Shown in pieces: positions 1 through 8,556 of a DNA stretch of 64,000 nt (position 1 is its first letter; each line of letters starts with the position of its first letter). Under the pieces are notes generated by a model, which did not search any database, was not told the origin of the DNA, and saw nothing but the letters and a program-made list of their open reading frames with translations. Both the position numbers and the translations under genes were made by a program. The stretch comes from Herbidospora sakaeratensis (GTDB lineage Bacteria; Actinomycetota; Actinomycetes; Streptosporangiales; Streptosporangiaceae): positions 124,001 to 188,000 of the forward strand of contig NZ_BBXC01000015.1 of assembly GCF_001570525.1 (NCBI RefSeq), given 5' to 3'.

Positions 1-129
1 GCCGACGAGGACGGCGGGTCCGGCCTGGCCGGCATCCGCCGCCGGGTCAGCGCCTTCGACGGGGAGACCACACTGACCAGCCCGCGCGGCGGGCCGACGA
101 CACTGCGGGTGGAGCTGCCGTGCGAGTGA
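1..129 (+). CDS. Sensor histidine kinase, C-terminal end (partial)
   Basis: The window opens inside this gene; only the last 42 codons are present, ending at a TGA at 127-129. The residues GLAGIRRRVSAF followed by a GGPTTLRVELP strand match the G2 box and last beta strand of a histidine kinase ATPase domain (HATPase_c, NarX/DesK-type). The next gene, a NarL-type response regulator, starts 10 bases inside it, so the two form a two-component system read from one transcript. The sensory region lies outside the window, so the signal cannot be inferred. Confidence 0.75.
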   Translation, partial: ADEDGGSGLAGIRRRVSAFDGETTLTSPRGGPTTLRVELPCE

Positions 130-764
130 TCATCGTTGAGGACAGCGTGCTGCTGGCCGAGGGCCTCACGCTGCTGCTCACCACCGAGGGCCACGAGGTG
201 GTCGCCACCGTGGGCACGGCCGAGGAGTTCCACGAGGCCGTCGACGAGCACCGCCCCGACATCGCCGTGGTCGACATCCGGCTGCCGCCGACCTTCCGCG
301 ACGAGGGCGTGCGCGCCGCCGTGGAGGTCCGCCGCGTGCACCCCGGCCAGCCGATCCTGGTGCTCTCCCAGTACGTCGAGCAGACCTACGCGACCGAGCT
401 GCTGGCCGGAGGCGGCGGCGGCATCGGCTACCTGCTGAAGGACCGGGTGGCCCGGGTGTCGGAGTTCGTCGACGCGCTGGAGCGGGTGGCCAAGGGCGGC
501 ACCGCCATGGACCCGGAGGTCATCGCCCAGCTGCTGGTGCGCCGGCACGCCCACCCGATCGACTCGCTCACCCCGCGCGAGCGCGAGGTCCTGTCGCTGA
601 TGGCCGAGGGCCACTCCAACACCGACATCGCGGCCTCGCTCGTGGTCACCGAACGGGCCGTGCACAAGCACGTCGGCAACATCTTCGCCAAGCTCGGCCT
701 GCCGCCGAGCGACAGCGGCCACCGCCGCGTGCTGGCGGTGCTCGCCTACCTGAGCGGGGTCTAG
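120..764 (+). CDS. NarL/FixJ-family response regulator
   Basis: A 214-residue two-domain response regulator. The receiver domain (about 1-120) has the acidic pair E7/D8, the phospho-acceptor D52 in VVDIRLPP and the conserved K in YLLKD. The LuxR-type helix-turn-helix (about 147-210) reads LTPREREVLSLMAEGHSNTDIA. It is expected to bind DNA when phosphorylated by the kinase whose end lies just upstream. The GTG start at 120 overlaps the kinase stop by 10 bases, which indicates translational coupling. The downstream acyltransferase is 159 bases away and may be separately expressed. Target genes cannot be predicted. Confidence 0.93.
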   Translation: MRVIIVEDSVLLAEGLTLLLTTEGHEVVATVGTAEEFHEAVDEHRPDIAVVDIRLPPTFRDEGVRAAVEVRRVHPGQPILVLSQYVEQTYATELLAGGGGGIGYLLKDRVARVSEFVDALERVAKGGTAMDPEVIAQLLVRRHAHPIDSLTPREREVLSLMAEGHSNTDIAASLVVTERAVHKHVGNIFAKLGLPPSDSGHRRVLAVLAYLSGV

Positions 765-923
765 CCGGCGGGCGGCGAAGGGCGCCGATCCCGGGGGTGT
801 AGCCAGCACCACCACCCGGGGTAGCGGAAACCCGTCGATCAAGCCGGGTGCCCGCGGGACCGACTTTCGCGGCCGTTCTCGGGAGGCTCAAGGGGACCCG
901 ATTCCCCCCGAAGGCGGCCCCCC

Positions 924-2171
924 ATGTCGATGACCCACCCCCACCCCGTCCATCCCGTGGCCTCGCCGCGCGACCCGTTCGTCGACGTCCTGCGGGTGCT
1001 GGGCATGGTGCTCGTCGTGGTGCAGCACTGGACGATGCCGGTGCTGCTCGACCGCGGGGGCGACCTGGTCACTGGCAACGCGCTGGCGTCGGTGCCGCTG
1101 GTGACGTGGGTCAGCCAGGTCATGCCGCTGGTGTTCTTCGCCGGGGGCGCGGCCAACTACCTCAGCTGGACCGGCAAGGCGCAGAGCGCGGAGAAGTGGA
1201 TCGGCCAGCGGGTGGTGCGGCTCGGCTGGCCGGTGCTGCCGCTGATCGCGGTGTGGTTGCCGCTGCCCTACCTGCTCGGCGCGCTGGGCGTGCCGGCGCA
1301 GCCGCTGGAGGTGGCCTCGCGGCTGGTCGGCCAGCTGCTCTGGTTCCTCGCCGTCTACCTGCTCGCGGTCGTGACCACGCCGCTGCTGTCGCGGGCGCCC
1401 GCCGGGGTGCTGCTGCCGCTGTGCGCCGCCGGGGCGCTCGCCGTCGACGTCGTGCGCTTCTCCGGGTTCGAGGCCGCCGGTTACCTGAACGTCGTGTTCG
1501 TCTGGCTCGCCGTCCACCAGATCGGGTTCCTGTACGCCCAGGGCAGGCTCGCCCGCCTGACCGGCCGCAAGGCCCTGTGGCTGGCCGTCGCCGGGTTCGG
1601 CATGACGGCGGCCATGGTGCTCGCCGGCCCCTACCCGGCCAGCATGATCGGCATGCCCGGCCTGCCGTCGAACATGGCCCCGCCCAGCGCCGTCATGCTC
1701 GTGGTCTTCGCCGGTCAGCTCGGCCTGGCGTTGTGGGCGCGCGAGCGGCTGAACCGGGCGCTGCCCGCGCCGGTGCTGGCCTGGCTGGCGCCCCGCATGA
1801 TGACCTTCTACCTCTGGCACATGACGGCGCTCATCACCGTGGGCGGCGTCGCGTTCGTCGGCTTCGGCGCGCAGACCCCCGAGCCGTGGTCGGTGACCTG
1901 GTGGCTGCTGCTGCCCGTCTGGCTCGGCTGGTTGTCGCTGGTGCTGGCGGTGCTGACGGCGCTGCTGGCCCGGTTCGAGGCGGCGCCCCCGGCGAGCCCG
2001 ACCCGCGCCCGGACGGTCGCGGCGGTCGTGTTGTCGGCGGCCGGGCTGCTCACCCTGACCGTCACCGGGTTCACGCCGGGCACGTTCGGGCCGGCCGCCG
2101 GCAGCGCCGCGCTCGCCCTGGGGCTGGCCCTGCTGCTCAGGCGGCGAGCTGCCGCTCCGCTTCCGCGATGA
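924..2171 (+). CDS. Acyltransferase family 3 membrane protein
   Basis: A 415-residue polytopic membrane protein of the Acyl_transf_3 (AT3/OafA-like) family. The N-terminus has DPFVDVLRVLGMVLVVVQHW, the family's first transmembrane helix with its conserved basic residue and QHW, and about ten hydrophobic segments follow. WHMTALITVGG near residue 298 is the late conserved helix. Family members transfer acyl groups to extracytoplasmic sugars, lipids or antibiotics; the acceptor here is unknown. The ATG at 924 gives a natural N-terminus. The 3' end overlaps the convergent dehydrogenase gene by 35 bases. Confidence 0.85.
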   Translation: MSMTHPHPVHPVASPRDPFVDVLRVLGMVLVVVQHWTMPVLLDRGGDLVTGNALASVPLVTWVSQVMPLVFFAGGAANYLSWTGKAQSAEKWIGQRVVRLGWPVLPLIAVWLPLPYLLGALGVPAQPLEVASRLVGQLLWFLAVYLLAVVTTPLLSRAPAGVLLPLCAAGALAVDVVRFSGFEAAGYLNVVFVWLAVHQIGFLYAQGRLARLTGRKALWLAVAGFGMTAAMVLAGPYPASMIGMPGLPSNMAPPSAVMLVVFAGQLGLALWARERLNRALPAPVLAWLAPRMMTFYLWHMTALITVGGVAFVGFGAQTPEPWSVTWWLLLPVWLGWLSLVLAVLTALLARFEAAPPASPTRARTVAAVVLSAAGLLTLTVTGFTPGTFGPAAGSAALALGLALLLRRRAAAPLPR

Positions 2172-3009
2172 CGCGCTGGAGGCGCAGCCCGTGGGCCGCG
2201 TCGAGCGGGTGGCCGCCGCCGTTCCTGACCGTCTGGGCGAACTGCGCGACCATGCGCTCGAAGGCGTCGTCGCCCAGCATCGCCCCGAACAGGGTGGCCG
2301 AGCCCTTGCGGCCGAACACCTCGACGCGGGCGTCGGGCAGGTCGCCGATGGCGGCCATGGTCAGCGACGCCTCGCTGACCGCGCCGGTCTCGTGCTCCAG
2401 CAGCAGCCCGACCCAGCCGAGGGAGTTGCCGTGGGCGCGCACCCCGGCGATCGGGCCGAGCGCCGCGTCGAGCAGGTCGAGCATGTGGGGGCCGACGTCG
2501 AGGATCGCACCGCGCTCCAGCCGCCAGGGGGTCGCGAACGGGCCGCCGTGCAGCGCGCCCCCGATGTTGGCGGCGTATCCGCCGAACGGCTCGATCCCGG
2601 CGGCCTTCTCCAGGAAGGCGGCGGTCGCGGTGGCGTACCGGAAGGAGAACACCATCTGCGTCGCCACGCCGGCCTCGGCGACCGCGTCGGCCAGCCGCAG
2701 GGCGCCGTCGAGGCTGTCGGCCAGGGGCTTCTCCAGCAGCAGCGCCTTGCCGGCCTGCGCGGCCAGCACGCCGAGCTCGGCCTGCACACCCGGGGGCACG
2801 CAGAACGCCACCGCGTCGCAGTGGTCGAACAGCTCGTCGAGCAGCTCGAACGCGCGGGTGCCGTTTCTGGCGGCCAGCTCGCGGGCGGCCTCGGGGCGGC
2901 GGGCCCAGATCCCGGCCAGCCGGGTGTCCGGCCCGGCGGCGAGCTTGGGCGCGTGGATCATGCCGGCCCACGGCCCGGCTCCGATCAATCCCACAGATAC
3001 CGGTTCCAT
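2137..3009 (-). CDS. Gfo/Idh/MocA-family oxidoreductase
   Basis: A 290-residue NAD(P)-dependent dehydrogenase. The N-terminal Rossmann fold has the GLIGAGPWAG nucleotide loop (residues 7-16), and EKP at 93-95 is the family's catalytic/cofactor motif. The C-terminal half holds the GxH-type segment DVGPHMLDLLDAALG. Relatives oxidise or reduce sugars, inositols or sugar nucleotides. I chose ATG at 3009 because GGGGAG lies 8 bases upstream and the Rossmann strand begins at once; a longer open frame upstream lacks family sequence. Its 3' end overlaps the acyltransferase gene. The substrate is unknown. Confidence 0.85.
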   Translation of the reverse strand: MEPVSVGLIGAGPWAGMIHAPKLAAGPDTRLAGIWARRPEAARELAARNGTRAFELLDELFDHCDAVAFCVPPGVQAELGVLAAQAGKALLLEKPLADSLDGALRLADAVAEAGVATQMVFSFRYATATAAFLEKAAGIEPFGGYAANIGGALHGGPFATPWRLERGAILDVGPHMLDLLDAALGPIAGVRAHGNSLGWVGLLLEHETGAVSEASLTMAAIGDLPDARVEVFGRKGSATLFGAMLGDDAFERMVAQFAQTVRNGGGHPLDAAHGLRLQRVIAEAERQLAA

Positions 3010-3073
3010 CTGCTGACTCCCCTTTGTCGCGACACGTCCGCGATCAGAGACTATCGACCGGGCACCGGCCATC

Positions 3074-3685
3074 ATGGGGTCGGTGAACATCATCCTGCTG
3101 CGCCACGGCGAGACCGAATGGAGCAGAGCCGGCCGCCACACCGGGCGGACCGACATCCCGCTGACCCCCCACGGCGAGACGCAGGCGCGTGCCCTGAACG
3201 CCGTGGTCGCCGAACGCGACTTCGCGCTGGTGCTGGTCAGCCCGGCCCAGCGGGCCGAGAAGACGGCCGAGCTCGCCGGGCTCACCGAGTGGGAGACCGA
3301 CCCCGACCTGTGGGAGTGGGACTACGGCGGCTACGAGGGCGTCACCACGGCCGCCATCAGGGAGTCGATCCCCGGGTGGTACATCTGGCGCGACGGCGTG
3401 ATCCCGGGCGACTCGGCCCACCCGGGTGAGAGCGTCGACCACGTCGGCGAGCGCGCCGACCGGGCGATCACCCGGGCCGTCGACGCGCTCACCGGTGACG
3501 ACAGCTCGGTGCTGCTCGTGGCGCACGGCCATTTCCTGCGGGTGCTGGCGGCCCGCTGGCTCGGCCTGCCCGCCTCCGAGGGGAGGCTGCTCCGGCTCGA
3601 CACCGGCACCTACTGCTCACTGGGGTACGAGCACGGCGAACGGGTCGTGCTGAGCTGGAACTGCCCGATCCACGGCCCGGTCTAG
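3074..3685 (+). CDS. Histidine phosphatase family protein
   Basis: A 203-residue member of the phosphoglycerate-mutase-like histidine phosphatases. LLRHGETEW places the phospho-accepting His at residue 11, SPAQR supplies a phosphate-pocket Arg at 60, and VLLVAHGHFLRVL supplies the second His at 151. Such proteins act on small phosphoesters or nucleotides; the substrate is not determined. A GTG three codons in is an alternative start. The gene is divergent from the Gfo/Idh/MocA gene (64-base gap) and its stop codon overlaps the stop of the convergent hypothetical gene. Confidence 0.9.
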   Translation: MGSVNIILLRHGETEWSRAGRHTGRTDIPLTPHGETQARALNAVVAERDFALVLVSPAQRAEKTAELAGLTEWETDPDLWEWDYGGYEGVTTAAIRESIPGWYIWRDGVIPGDSAHPGESVDHVGERADRAITRAVDALTGDDSSVLLVAHGHFLRVLAARWLGLPASEGRLLRLDTGTYCSLGYEHGERVVLSWNCPIHGPV

Positions 3686-3963
3686 GAGTTGACGGGCGCG
3701 GGCTGCGGTCCGCGCCCGGTGAGCCACTCGAGGACCTTGCGGTGTCCCCGGCGGGCGTCTTCGAAGTGTCCCCAGCGCCAGTAGCGGGGCTGGTCGCGGA
3801 CCCCGGTGACCCACGTCCGGTAGGCCACCGGCCGCGGCTTGCCGTCATGGGGGTCGGCCGCCGAGGCGACACCGTACGTCCTGATCACGACCCGGCCGCC
3901 GGGTGCGAAGAGCACGTCGTCGGCGACGGGATACAAGGTCATCTGGTCCAGCATGGGAACCAT
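3682..3963 (-). CDS. Hypothetical protein
   Basis: A small basic protein of 93 residues (MVPMLDQMTLYP...), rich in Arg, Gly and aromatic residues, with no membrane segment or signal peptide. I do not recognise a family. ATG at 3954 is an equally plausible start. The segment RYWRWGHFEDARRGHRKVLEW is helix-like and amphipathic. It converges with the histidine phosphatase gene with a 4-base stop overlap. Codon use is strongly GC-ending like its neighbours, which is the main support for coding. Confidence 0.6.
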   Translation of the reverse strand: MVPMLDQMTLYPVADDVLFAPGGRVVIRTYGVASAADPHDGKPRPVAYRTWVTGVRDQPRYWRWGHFEDARRGHRKVLEWLTGRGPQPAPVNS

Positions 3964-4043
3964 GCTGCCGGACCCGTGTTACACACCTGGCCCAAAGGCG
4001 TTAAGTGCGTGAACCTCGTGTTAAAAGTCGTGGTGAAACGGCG

Positions 4044-4277
4044 TTACGCGACCAGGCCGTCGAACTCCCCGTCCTTGACCCCGAGCACGAGCGCGCGGAT
4101 CTCGTCCCGCGTGTAGATGAGCGCCGGGCCCTCGGGGAACCGGGAGTTGCGGACGGCGACGCCGCCGTCGGGCAGCTCCGCGAGTTCCACGCAGTTGCCC
4201 GTGGAGTTGCTGTGCAGGCTCTTCCGCCACTGGACCCCGGAAAGGGCGGTGGCGGGCATCCCGTTATAAGTCTGCAT
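4044..4277 (-). CDS. DUF397 domain-containing protein
   Basis: A 77-residue DUF397 protein: WRKSLHSNSTGNCVELAELPDGGVAVRNSR is the family core, ending with a short helix TRDEIRALVLGVKDGEF. In actinomycetes DUF397 proteins are nearly always encoded beside an XRE-family regulator of the WhiJ type and act as small partners of it. Here the start at 4277 lies inside the 3' end of that regulator gene, so the pair is co-translated. ATG 4259, just after the regulator stop, is an alternative start. Confidence 0.88.
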   Translation of the reverse strand: MQTYNGMPATALSGVQWRKSLHSNSTGNCVELAELPDGGVAVRNSRFPEGPALIYTRDEIRALVLGVKDGEFDGLVA

Positions 4278-5145
4278 ACACTTTCTCTCTGAGAAGATCA
4301 TCGAGCAGGTCCCTGGTCCCGCCCGGCGTGGTGCTCTCCACGCAGAGTTGTTCCATGGCCGTGAGGTACGGATCGATGTCCTCGCGTTTGTCGAGGTACA
4401 GAGCGCCCCAGAGTTGCTCGACGTAGACCACGTCCGAAAGGTCGGACTCCGGAAACCGCAGGATGGTGAAGGCCCCGCCCTCGGCGGCGTGCATGCCGAA
4501 GCGGAACGGCATCACCTGCAGGGTGATGTTGGGCAGCCGGGCCACGTCGAGCAGATGCTCGATCTGCTCGCGCATGATCTTGGGCCCCCCGATGGGCCGG
4601 CGGAGCGCCGCCTCGTCGATGACCGCCCACAGGCGCGGGCCGCCCGCATGGGCCAGCCGCTCCTGTCGCTGCATCCGCACATGCACGCGGCGTTCGATCT
4701 CGTCATCGGTGGCGTCGGGGAACCCGAGCCGGATGACCGAGCGGGCGTACGCCGACGTCTGGAGCAGGCCGGGCACGAACTGCACCTCGTAGGTGCGGAT
4801 CACGCTGGCCGCCTCCTCCAGTCCGATGAAGGTGACGAACCAGCCCGGCAGCACCTCGCCGAACTTGTGCCACCAACCGGGCGTGTTGGCCTCCCGGACC
4901 ATCTCCAGGAGCTGCCGTCGCTCCGCGTCGTCGACGACGCCGTACAGGGTGAGCAGGTCTTCGACATCTCGTGTCTTGAATCCGACCCGGCCGAGTTCCA
5001 TCCGGCTGATCTTGGATTCGGAGGCGCGGATGTGGAATCCGGCCTCTTCGCGGGTCAGGTCCCGCTCCTCGCGCAGCCTCCGGAGACTGGCGCCGAGCAT
5101 GATGCGCCGGACGGTGGAGCCGGAACCTGGCGGGTCGATGGACAC
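4264..5145 (-). CDS. XRE-family regulator with DUF5753 (WhiJ-like)
   Basis: A 293-residue DNA-binding protein. The N-terminal helix-turn-helix (about 17-72) reads LGASLRRLREERDLTREEAG and ISRMELGRVGFKTRDVEDLL. The rest is a DUF5753 domain, with typical segments FIGLEEAASVIRTYEVQFVPGLLQT and LPNITLQVMPF. In Streptomyces such proteins (WhiJ and its paralogues) work with DUF397 partners in development and antibiotic control; transfer of that role here is inference. It overlaps the DUF397 gene downstream and is divergent from the RsbW-like ATPase gene. Confidence 0.92.
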   Translation of the reverse strand: MSIDPPGSGSTVRRIMLGASLRRLREERDLTREEAGFHIRASESKISRMELGRVGFKTRDVEDLLTLYGVVDDAERRQLLEMVREANTPGWWHKFGEVLPGWFVTFIGLEEAASVIRTYEVQFVPGLLQTSAYARSVIRLGFPDATDDEIERRVHVRMQRQERLAHAGGPRLWAVIDEAALRRPIGGPKIMREQIEHLLDVARLPNITLQVMPFRFGMHAAEGGAFTILRFPESDLSDVVYVEQLWGALYLDKREDIDPYLTAMEQLCVESTTPGGTRDLLDDLLREKVYADL

Positions 5146-5269
5146 GAGTCATTCCTCCGGTATGTGGACTGAACTACAGTCTGTCAAAGATCGCCCCTTT
5201 CGTCCCAGGGTCGTTTTGGGTAACCGTAGCGCCTGCAACGACCATCTGCACGTGCATCCGCTGTTGCAC

Positions 5270-5788
5270 ATGCACGAGACCGTGCCCCATCATGATCTCG
5301 TGCACTCGGTCCTCGAATGGTCGGCACTCGATTGGTGGCCCCCGGTCGGCTGGTGGCCCGAACCCGCGCGCGACCTCCCGCCTGCCGTCTCCCCCACGCA
5401 GGCCGCCACGTTCGTCCTCCCGCCCAGAGCCGATTCCGTCCACAGCGCCCGCAGCTTCGCCACCGGCACGCTGACCGGCTGGGAACTCGGCGACCTGTGC
5501 GACGGCATGGAGCTCGTCGTCTCGGAACTGGCCACCAACGCCCTGCGCCACGGCCTGGAGATCGGCCACCGCCACCGGCGCGAGGTGATCAGGCTCGCCC
5601 TCATCCGGCGCGGCGGGTTCGTCACCTGCGCGCTCACCGACCCCGGCTCGGCCACCCCGGTCATGCGCGAGGCCAACCCCTTCGAACCCGGCGGGCTCGG
5701 CCTCCACATCGTCGAGTCGATCAGCGTGCGGTGGGGCTGGTCGCCCCTCGCCCCGCACGGCAAGGCCGTCTGGGCCGTCCTGAATTAG
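5270..5788 (+). CDS. ATP-binding protein, RsbW-like anti-sigma factor fold
   Basis: A protein of about 172 residues with a GHKL/HATPase_c_2 fold. The N box is VVSELATNALRHG, the G1 box is DPGSATP and the G2 box is EPGGLGLHIVES. Relatives are serine kinases/anti-sigma factors or standalone regulators. The start is uncertain: ATG 5270 gives MHETVPHHD, while GTG 5252 or ATG 5162 would extend it. It lies divergent to the XRE-DUF5753/DUF397 pair, completing the WhiJ-type trio frequent in actinomycetes. No sigma factor or antagonist gene is adjacent, so its partner is unknown. Confidence 0.85.
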   Translation: MHETVPHHDLVHSVLEWSALDWWPPVGWWPEPARDLPPAVSPTQAATFVLPPRADSVHSARSFATGTLTGWELGDLCDGMELVVSELATNALRHGLEIGHRHRREVIRLALIRRGGFVTCALTDPGSATPVMREANPFEPGGLGLHIVESISVRWGWSPLAPHGKAVWAVLN

Positions 5789-6093
5789 TCCCTCGCCGGC
5801 CGAGGGGTGTCCCCGTGCAGCCCGGACTGCGCGGGGGCGCCCCTTGGCCGACGATCCCCCCGACGATCTCCTGAGCCTGCTGGGACCACTGTTAACGCCC
5901 GGCCAGGAATTCCCCATCGAGTATCCGGGATCGCCTTCCGATCGCGTGATCCTGTGCTGAGGTGGAGTCCAGCACTCTTCGCGGGGAGGAGGGAGAACAG
6001 GAGAATGACCTTTTCGTCGCCCAGGGTGCCGAATATCTTGATCTCACGTGCGTCTCCACCACCGCGGCTTCCCGAGGCCCTGAGAGATCTGTG
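5789..6093. other. Gene-free interval of 305 bases
   Basis: No convincing gene is seen here. It begins with a small hairpin at 5790-5806 just after the ATPase stop. An open frame continuous with the downstream large protein runs through it from about 5962 but lacks the codon bias and sequence character of the protein proper, so I treat it as leader/promoter DNA. I cannot identify a confident promoter. Confidence 0.5.
5790..5806 (+). terminator. Short hairpin after the RsbW-like gene
   Basis: The arms CCCTCG and CGAGGG (6 bp) enclose a CCGGC loop 2 bases after the TAG stop. There is no T-run; actinomycete terminators often lack one. The stem is short, so confidence is modest. Confidence 0.4.
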
Positions 6094-8469
6094 ATGGACG
6101 ATCACCTAATCGCCTGGCTGACAACTCTCGACGAAGACCGTCTCGCGCGTGTCCTGGCCAACCGCCCGGACGCCATCGCCCCGCCCTGGCCCCGGCGGAT
6201 CGATGCGCTCGCGCAGCGGCTCGGCAACACGTTCGCGGTCATGGAGGTCATGCGCGGCCTCCCGCTGCCCCCTCTGGAGCTCCTGCAGGCGTGCCTGGTC
6301 ATCGGCGGCCGCCCGACGGAGGACGAACTGGCCCGGTTCCTCGGCGTGTCCACCTCCGAGGTCATCCCGTGGCTCGACCGGCTCTACGACTGCGCCCTGG
6401 CCTGGCCCGGTCCCGACGGCCGCATCAACCTGGCCGAGGCGGTGGCCCGCTGGTGGACCGCCCCGTGCGGCCTGGGCGAACCGCTGGCCCAATACCTGGA
6501 GTCGTGGGCGCTGAACGCCGAAGGGCTGCGGCGCATGTGCCGCACGCTGGGCATCCCCCCGGCGGGCGGCAAACGCCAGATGACGGCCCGGGTGACCGCC
6601 CTGCTCAGCGACCCCGACAAACTCGGCGACCTGCTGTCGAGCGCCCCCGAAGGAACCGTCGGCCTGCTCGACGACTTCGCCTGGGACGGCCCGGTCCGCA
6701 GCGTCGACGGCAACCGCTTCGTCAACCCCGGCACCCCCGAGAAGTGGGCGCAGGACCGCGGCCTGCTGTTCCGCACCCAGTGGGACGTCGCCGAGATGCC
6801 CCGCGAGGTCGCCCTCGGCCTGCGCGGCCCCGAATACCACGGCCCCTTCACCCCCTATCCGCCCGACCTGGCGACCATCCCGGTCGACCGCGACGCCGTC
6901 GACCTGGCGATGGCGCTGGCCGCGCCCCACCTGCTCGACCGCGCCACCGCGCTGCTGGAGAACACCGACAAGACCACCCTGCCGCTGCTGAAGAACGGCG
7001 GCGTGGGCGTGCGCGAGATCCGCCGCGTGGCCAAGGAGACGGGCACCTCGGAAGACGAGACCCGGCTGCTGATCGAGGTCTGCGCGGTGGCCCGGCTGCT
7101 CGCCCTCGACGACAAGGCGGGCGGCCTGGTGCCGACCGAGCGCTTCGACGCCTGGCGGCTCGAAGACGCCCCCCACCGGCTGCGGGTGCTGCTGGCGGCC
7201 TGGTGGCGGATGGAGCGCTCGTCGCTGCGCCGCGTCGACGGCCGTTATCCGGTGGTGCTCGGCGACGACCCCGCCGGCGAGACCCTCGCCCGCATCCGCC
7301 GGGCCGTTCTCGGCGCCCTGACCGACGTCGAGCCCGGCCAGGGCTTCGCCACGCTGCAGGAGCTGGTGCAGTCGGTGCACTGGCGGGCGCCGCTGCTCGA
7401 CCGCGAGCTGCTGGCCGAGTCGGCGCCCGGCATCCTGGAGGAGTCGCGGCTGCTCGGCCTGACCGCCTGCGACTCCCTCACCGACCTCGGCCGCGCCCTG
7501 GCCTCCCTCGGCTCGGTCGCGGGCGACGAACACGACGACAGCGCCCCCGAGGTCGAACACGACCCGGCGCTGGCCGAGACCTCCACCCGGGCGCTGGCCA
7601 GCGCGCAGCGCACCGCCCTGTTCGGCGCCGACCTGACCGCCGTGGTCACCGGCCCCCCGGCGGTCGAACTGGCCTCGCTGCTCGACCGGGTCGCCACCCG
7701 CGAGGCGAAGGGCGCGGCGTCGATCTGGCGGTTCAGCCCCGCGACCGTGCGCCGCGCGCTCGACGCCGGGTCGACCGCCGACGAGCTGCTCGACGAGCTC
7801 GCCCAGGTCGGCACCCTCCCCCAGCCGCTCGTCTACCTCATCAACGACGTCGCCCGCCGCCACGGCGAGGTGACCGTCACCTCGGTCGGCTGCATCGTGC
7901 AGGGCTCCGATCCCGGCCTGCTGGCCGAGATCGCCGGCCACCGCAAGCTCGCGAAACTGGGCCTGCGCCAGCTCGCCCCGACGGTGCTGGCCAGCAACGC
8001 CCCCGCCGACCGCACCCTGCGCTCCCTGCGCGAGGCCGGCTACGCCCCCGTCCCGGTCAACGACACCGGCGACATCGAGATCCGCCGCGAACCGGCGGGC
8101 GGCCGGCTGATCCTGCTGCCGGGCGGCCGGGTCGCCGAGCTCGAACCGCCGCCCATGTTCACCGAGCCCCCGCCCGACCCCCACGAACACGCCAAGCGCC
8201 TGATCAAGAGCCGCGACGACGGCCGCCAGAGCGGCCACACGTGGGCGCTGATCGGCCGCCTGGCCAGCCGCCTCCCGACGGCCCAGCAGTCGCTCCTGGG
8301 CTTCGTCGTCGACCGTGGCGTGCGCGCGCTGATCACCCTGTCCGACGGCGTGACCGCGACGGTCAGCCACGGCGAACTCCACAGCGGCGTCCTCGACGCC
8401 TGGTGCGAGGAGGCCGGCGACTACCTGGAGTTCCCCCTCAACGAGATCGCGTCGGTAACCGCTTCTTAG
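6094..8469 (+). CDS. XPB/Ssl2-like helicase-associated domain protein
   Basis: A 791-residue protein resembling the actinobacterial 'helicase-associated domain' family (Helicase_C_3, XPB/Ssl2-like). LAWHxLT-type openings are replaced by LIAWLTTLDEDRLARVLANRP, followed by winged-helix repeats in the first 450 residues. The C-terminal third (from about 560) has the family segment QPLVYLINDVARRHGEVTV, followed by CIVQGSDPGLLAEIAGH and LRQLAPTVLASNAP. I see no Walker A GKT or DEAD/DEAH box, so it is unlikely to be a motor. ATG 6094 (GTG 6091 also possible) starts the conserved sequence. It is probably a DNA-binding protein linked to repair, but its role is unknown. Confidence 0.8.
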   Translation: MDDHLIAWLTTLDEDRLARVLANRPDAIAPPWPRRIDALAQRLGNTFAVMEVMRGLPLPPLELLQACLVIGGRPTEDELARFLGVSTSEVIPWLDRLYDCALAWPGPDGRINLAEAVARWWTAPCGLGEPLAQYLESWALNAEGLRRMCRTLGIPPAGGKRQMTARVTALLSDPDKLGDLLSSAPEGTVGLLDDFAWDGPVRSVDGNRFVNPGTPEKWAQDRGLLFRTQWDVAEMPREVALGLRGPEYHGPFTPYPPDLATIPVDRDAVDLAMALAAPHLLDRATALLENTDKTTLPLLKNGGVGVREIRRVAKETGTSEDETRLLIEVCAVARLLALDDKAGGLVPTERFDAWRLEDAPHRLRVLLAAWWRMERSSLRRVDGRYPVVLGDDPAGETLARIRRAVLGALTDVEPGQGFATLQELVQSVHWRAPLLDRELLAESAPGILEESRLLGLTACDSLTDLGRALASLGSVAGDEHDDSAPEVEHDPALAETSTRALASAQRTALFGADLTAVVTGPPAVELASLLDRVATREAKGAASIWRFSPATVRRALDAGSTADELLDELAQVGTLPQPLVYLINDVARRHGEVTVTSVGCIVQGSDPGLLAEIAGHRKLAKLGLRQLAPTVLASNAPADRTLRSLREAGYAPVPVNDTGDIEIRREPAGGRLILLPGGRVAELEPPPMFTEPPPDPHEHAKRLIKSRDDGRQSGHTWALIGRLASRLPTAQQSLLGFVVDRGVRALITLSDGVTATVSHGELHSGVLDAWCEEAGDYLEFPLNEIASVTAS

Positions 8470-8556
8470 TTACGGCTCCGCCTGCCACGGCCCCGCCCGC
8501 CGTCGGCGGTTCCGCGCCGCGTCCGGCGCCGACCGGCCGCGCCCGGCGGGCGGCCG

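Noticed and set aside
848-3016. A 722-codon plus-strand frame spanning the acyltransferase and dehydrogenase genes
   Set aside because: It crosses two real genes on different strands, and its sequence is Ala/Arg/Pro-rich without domains.
5807-6094. A 95-codon open frame in the gap before the XPB/Ssl2-like gene
   Set aside because: The composition is unlike neighbouring genes, there is no ribosome site and no recognisable domain; it overlaps the real gene's start.
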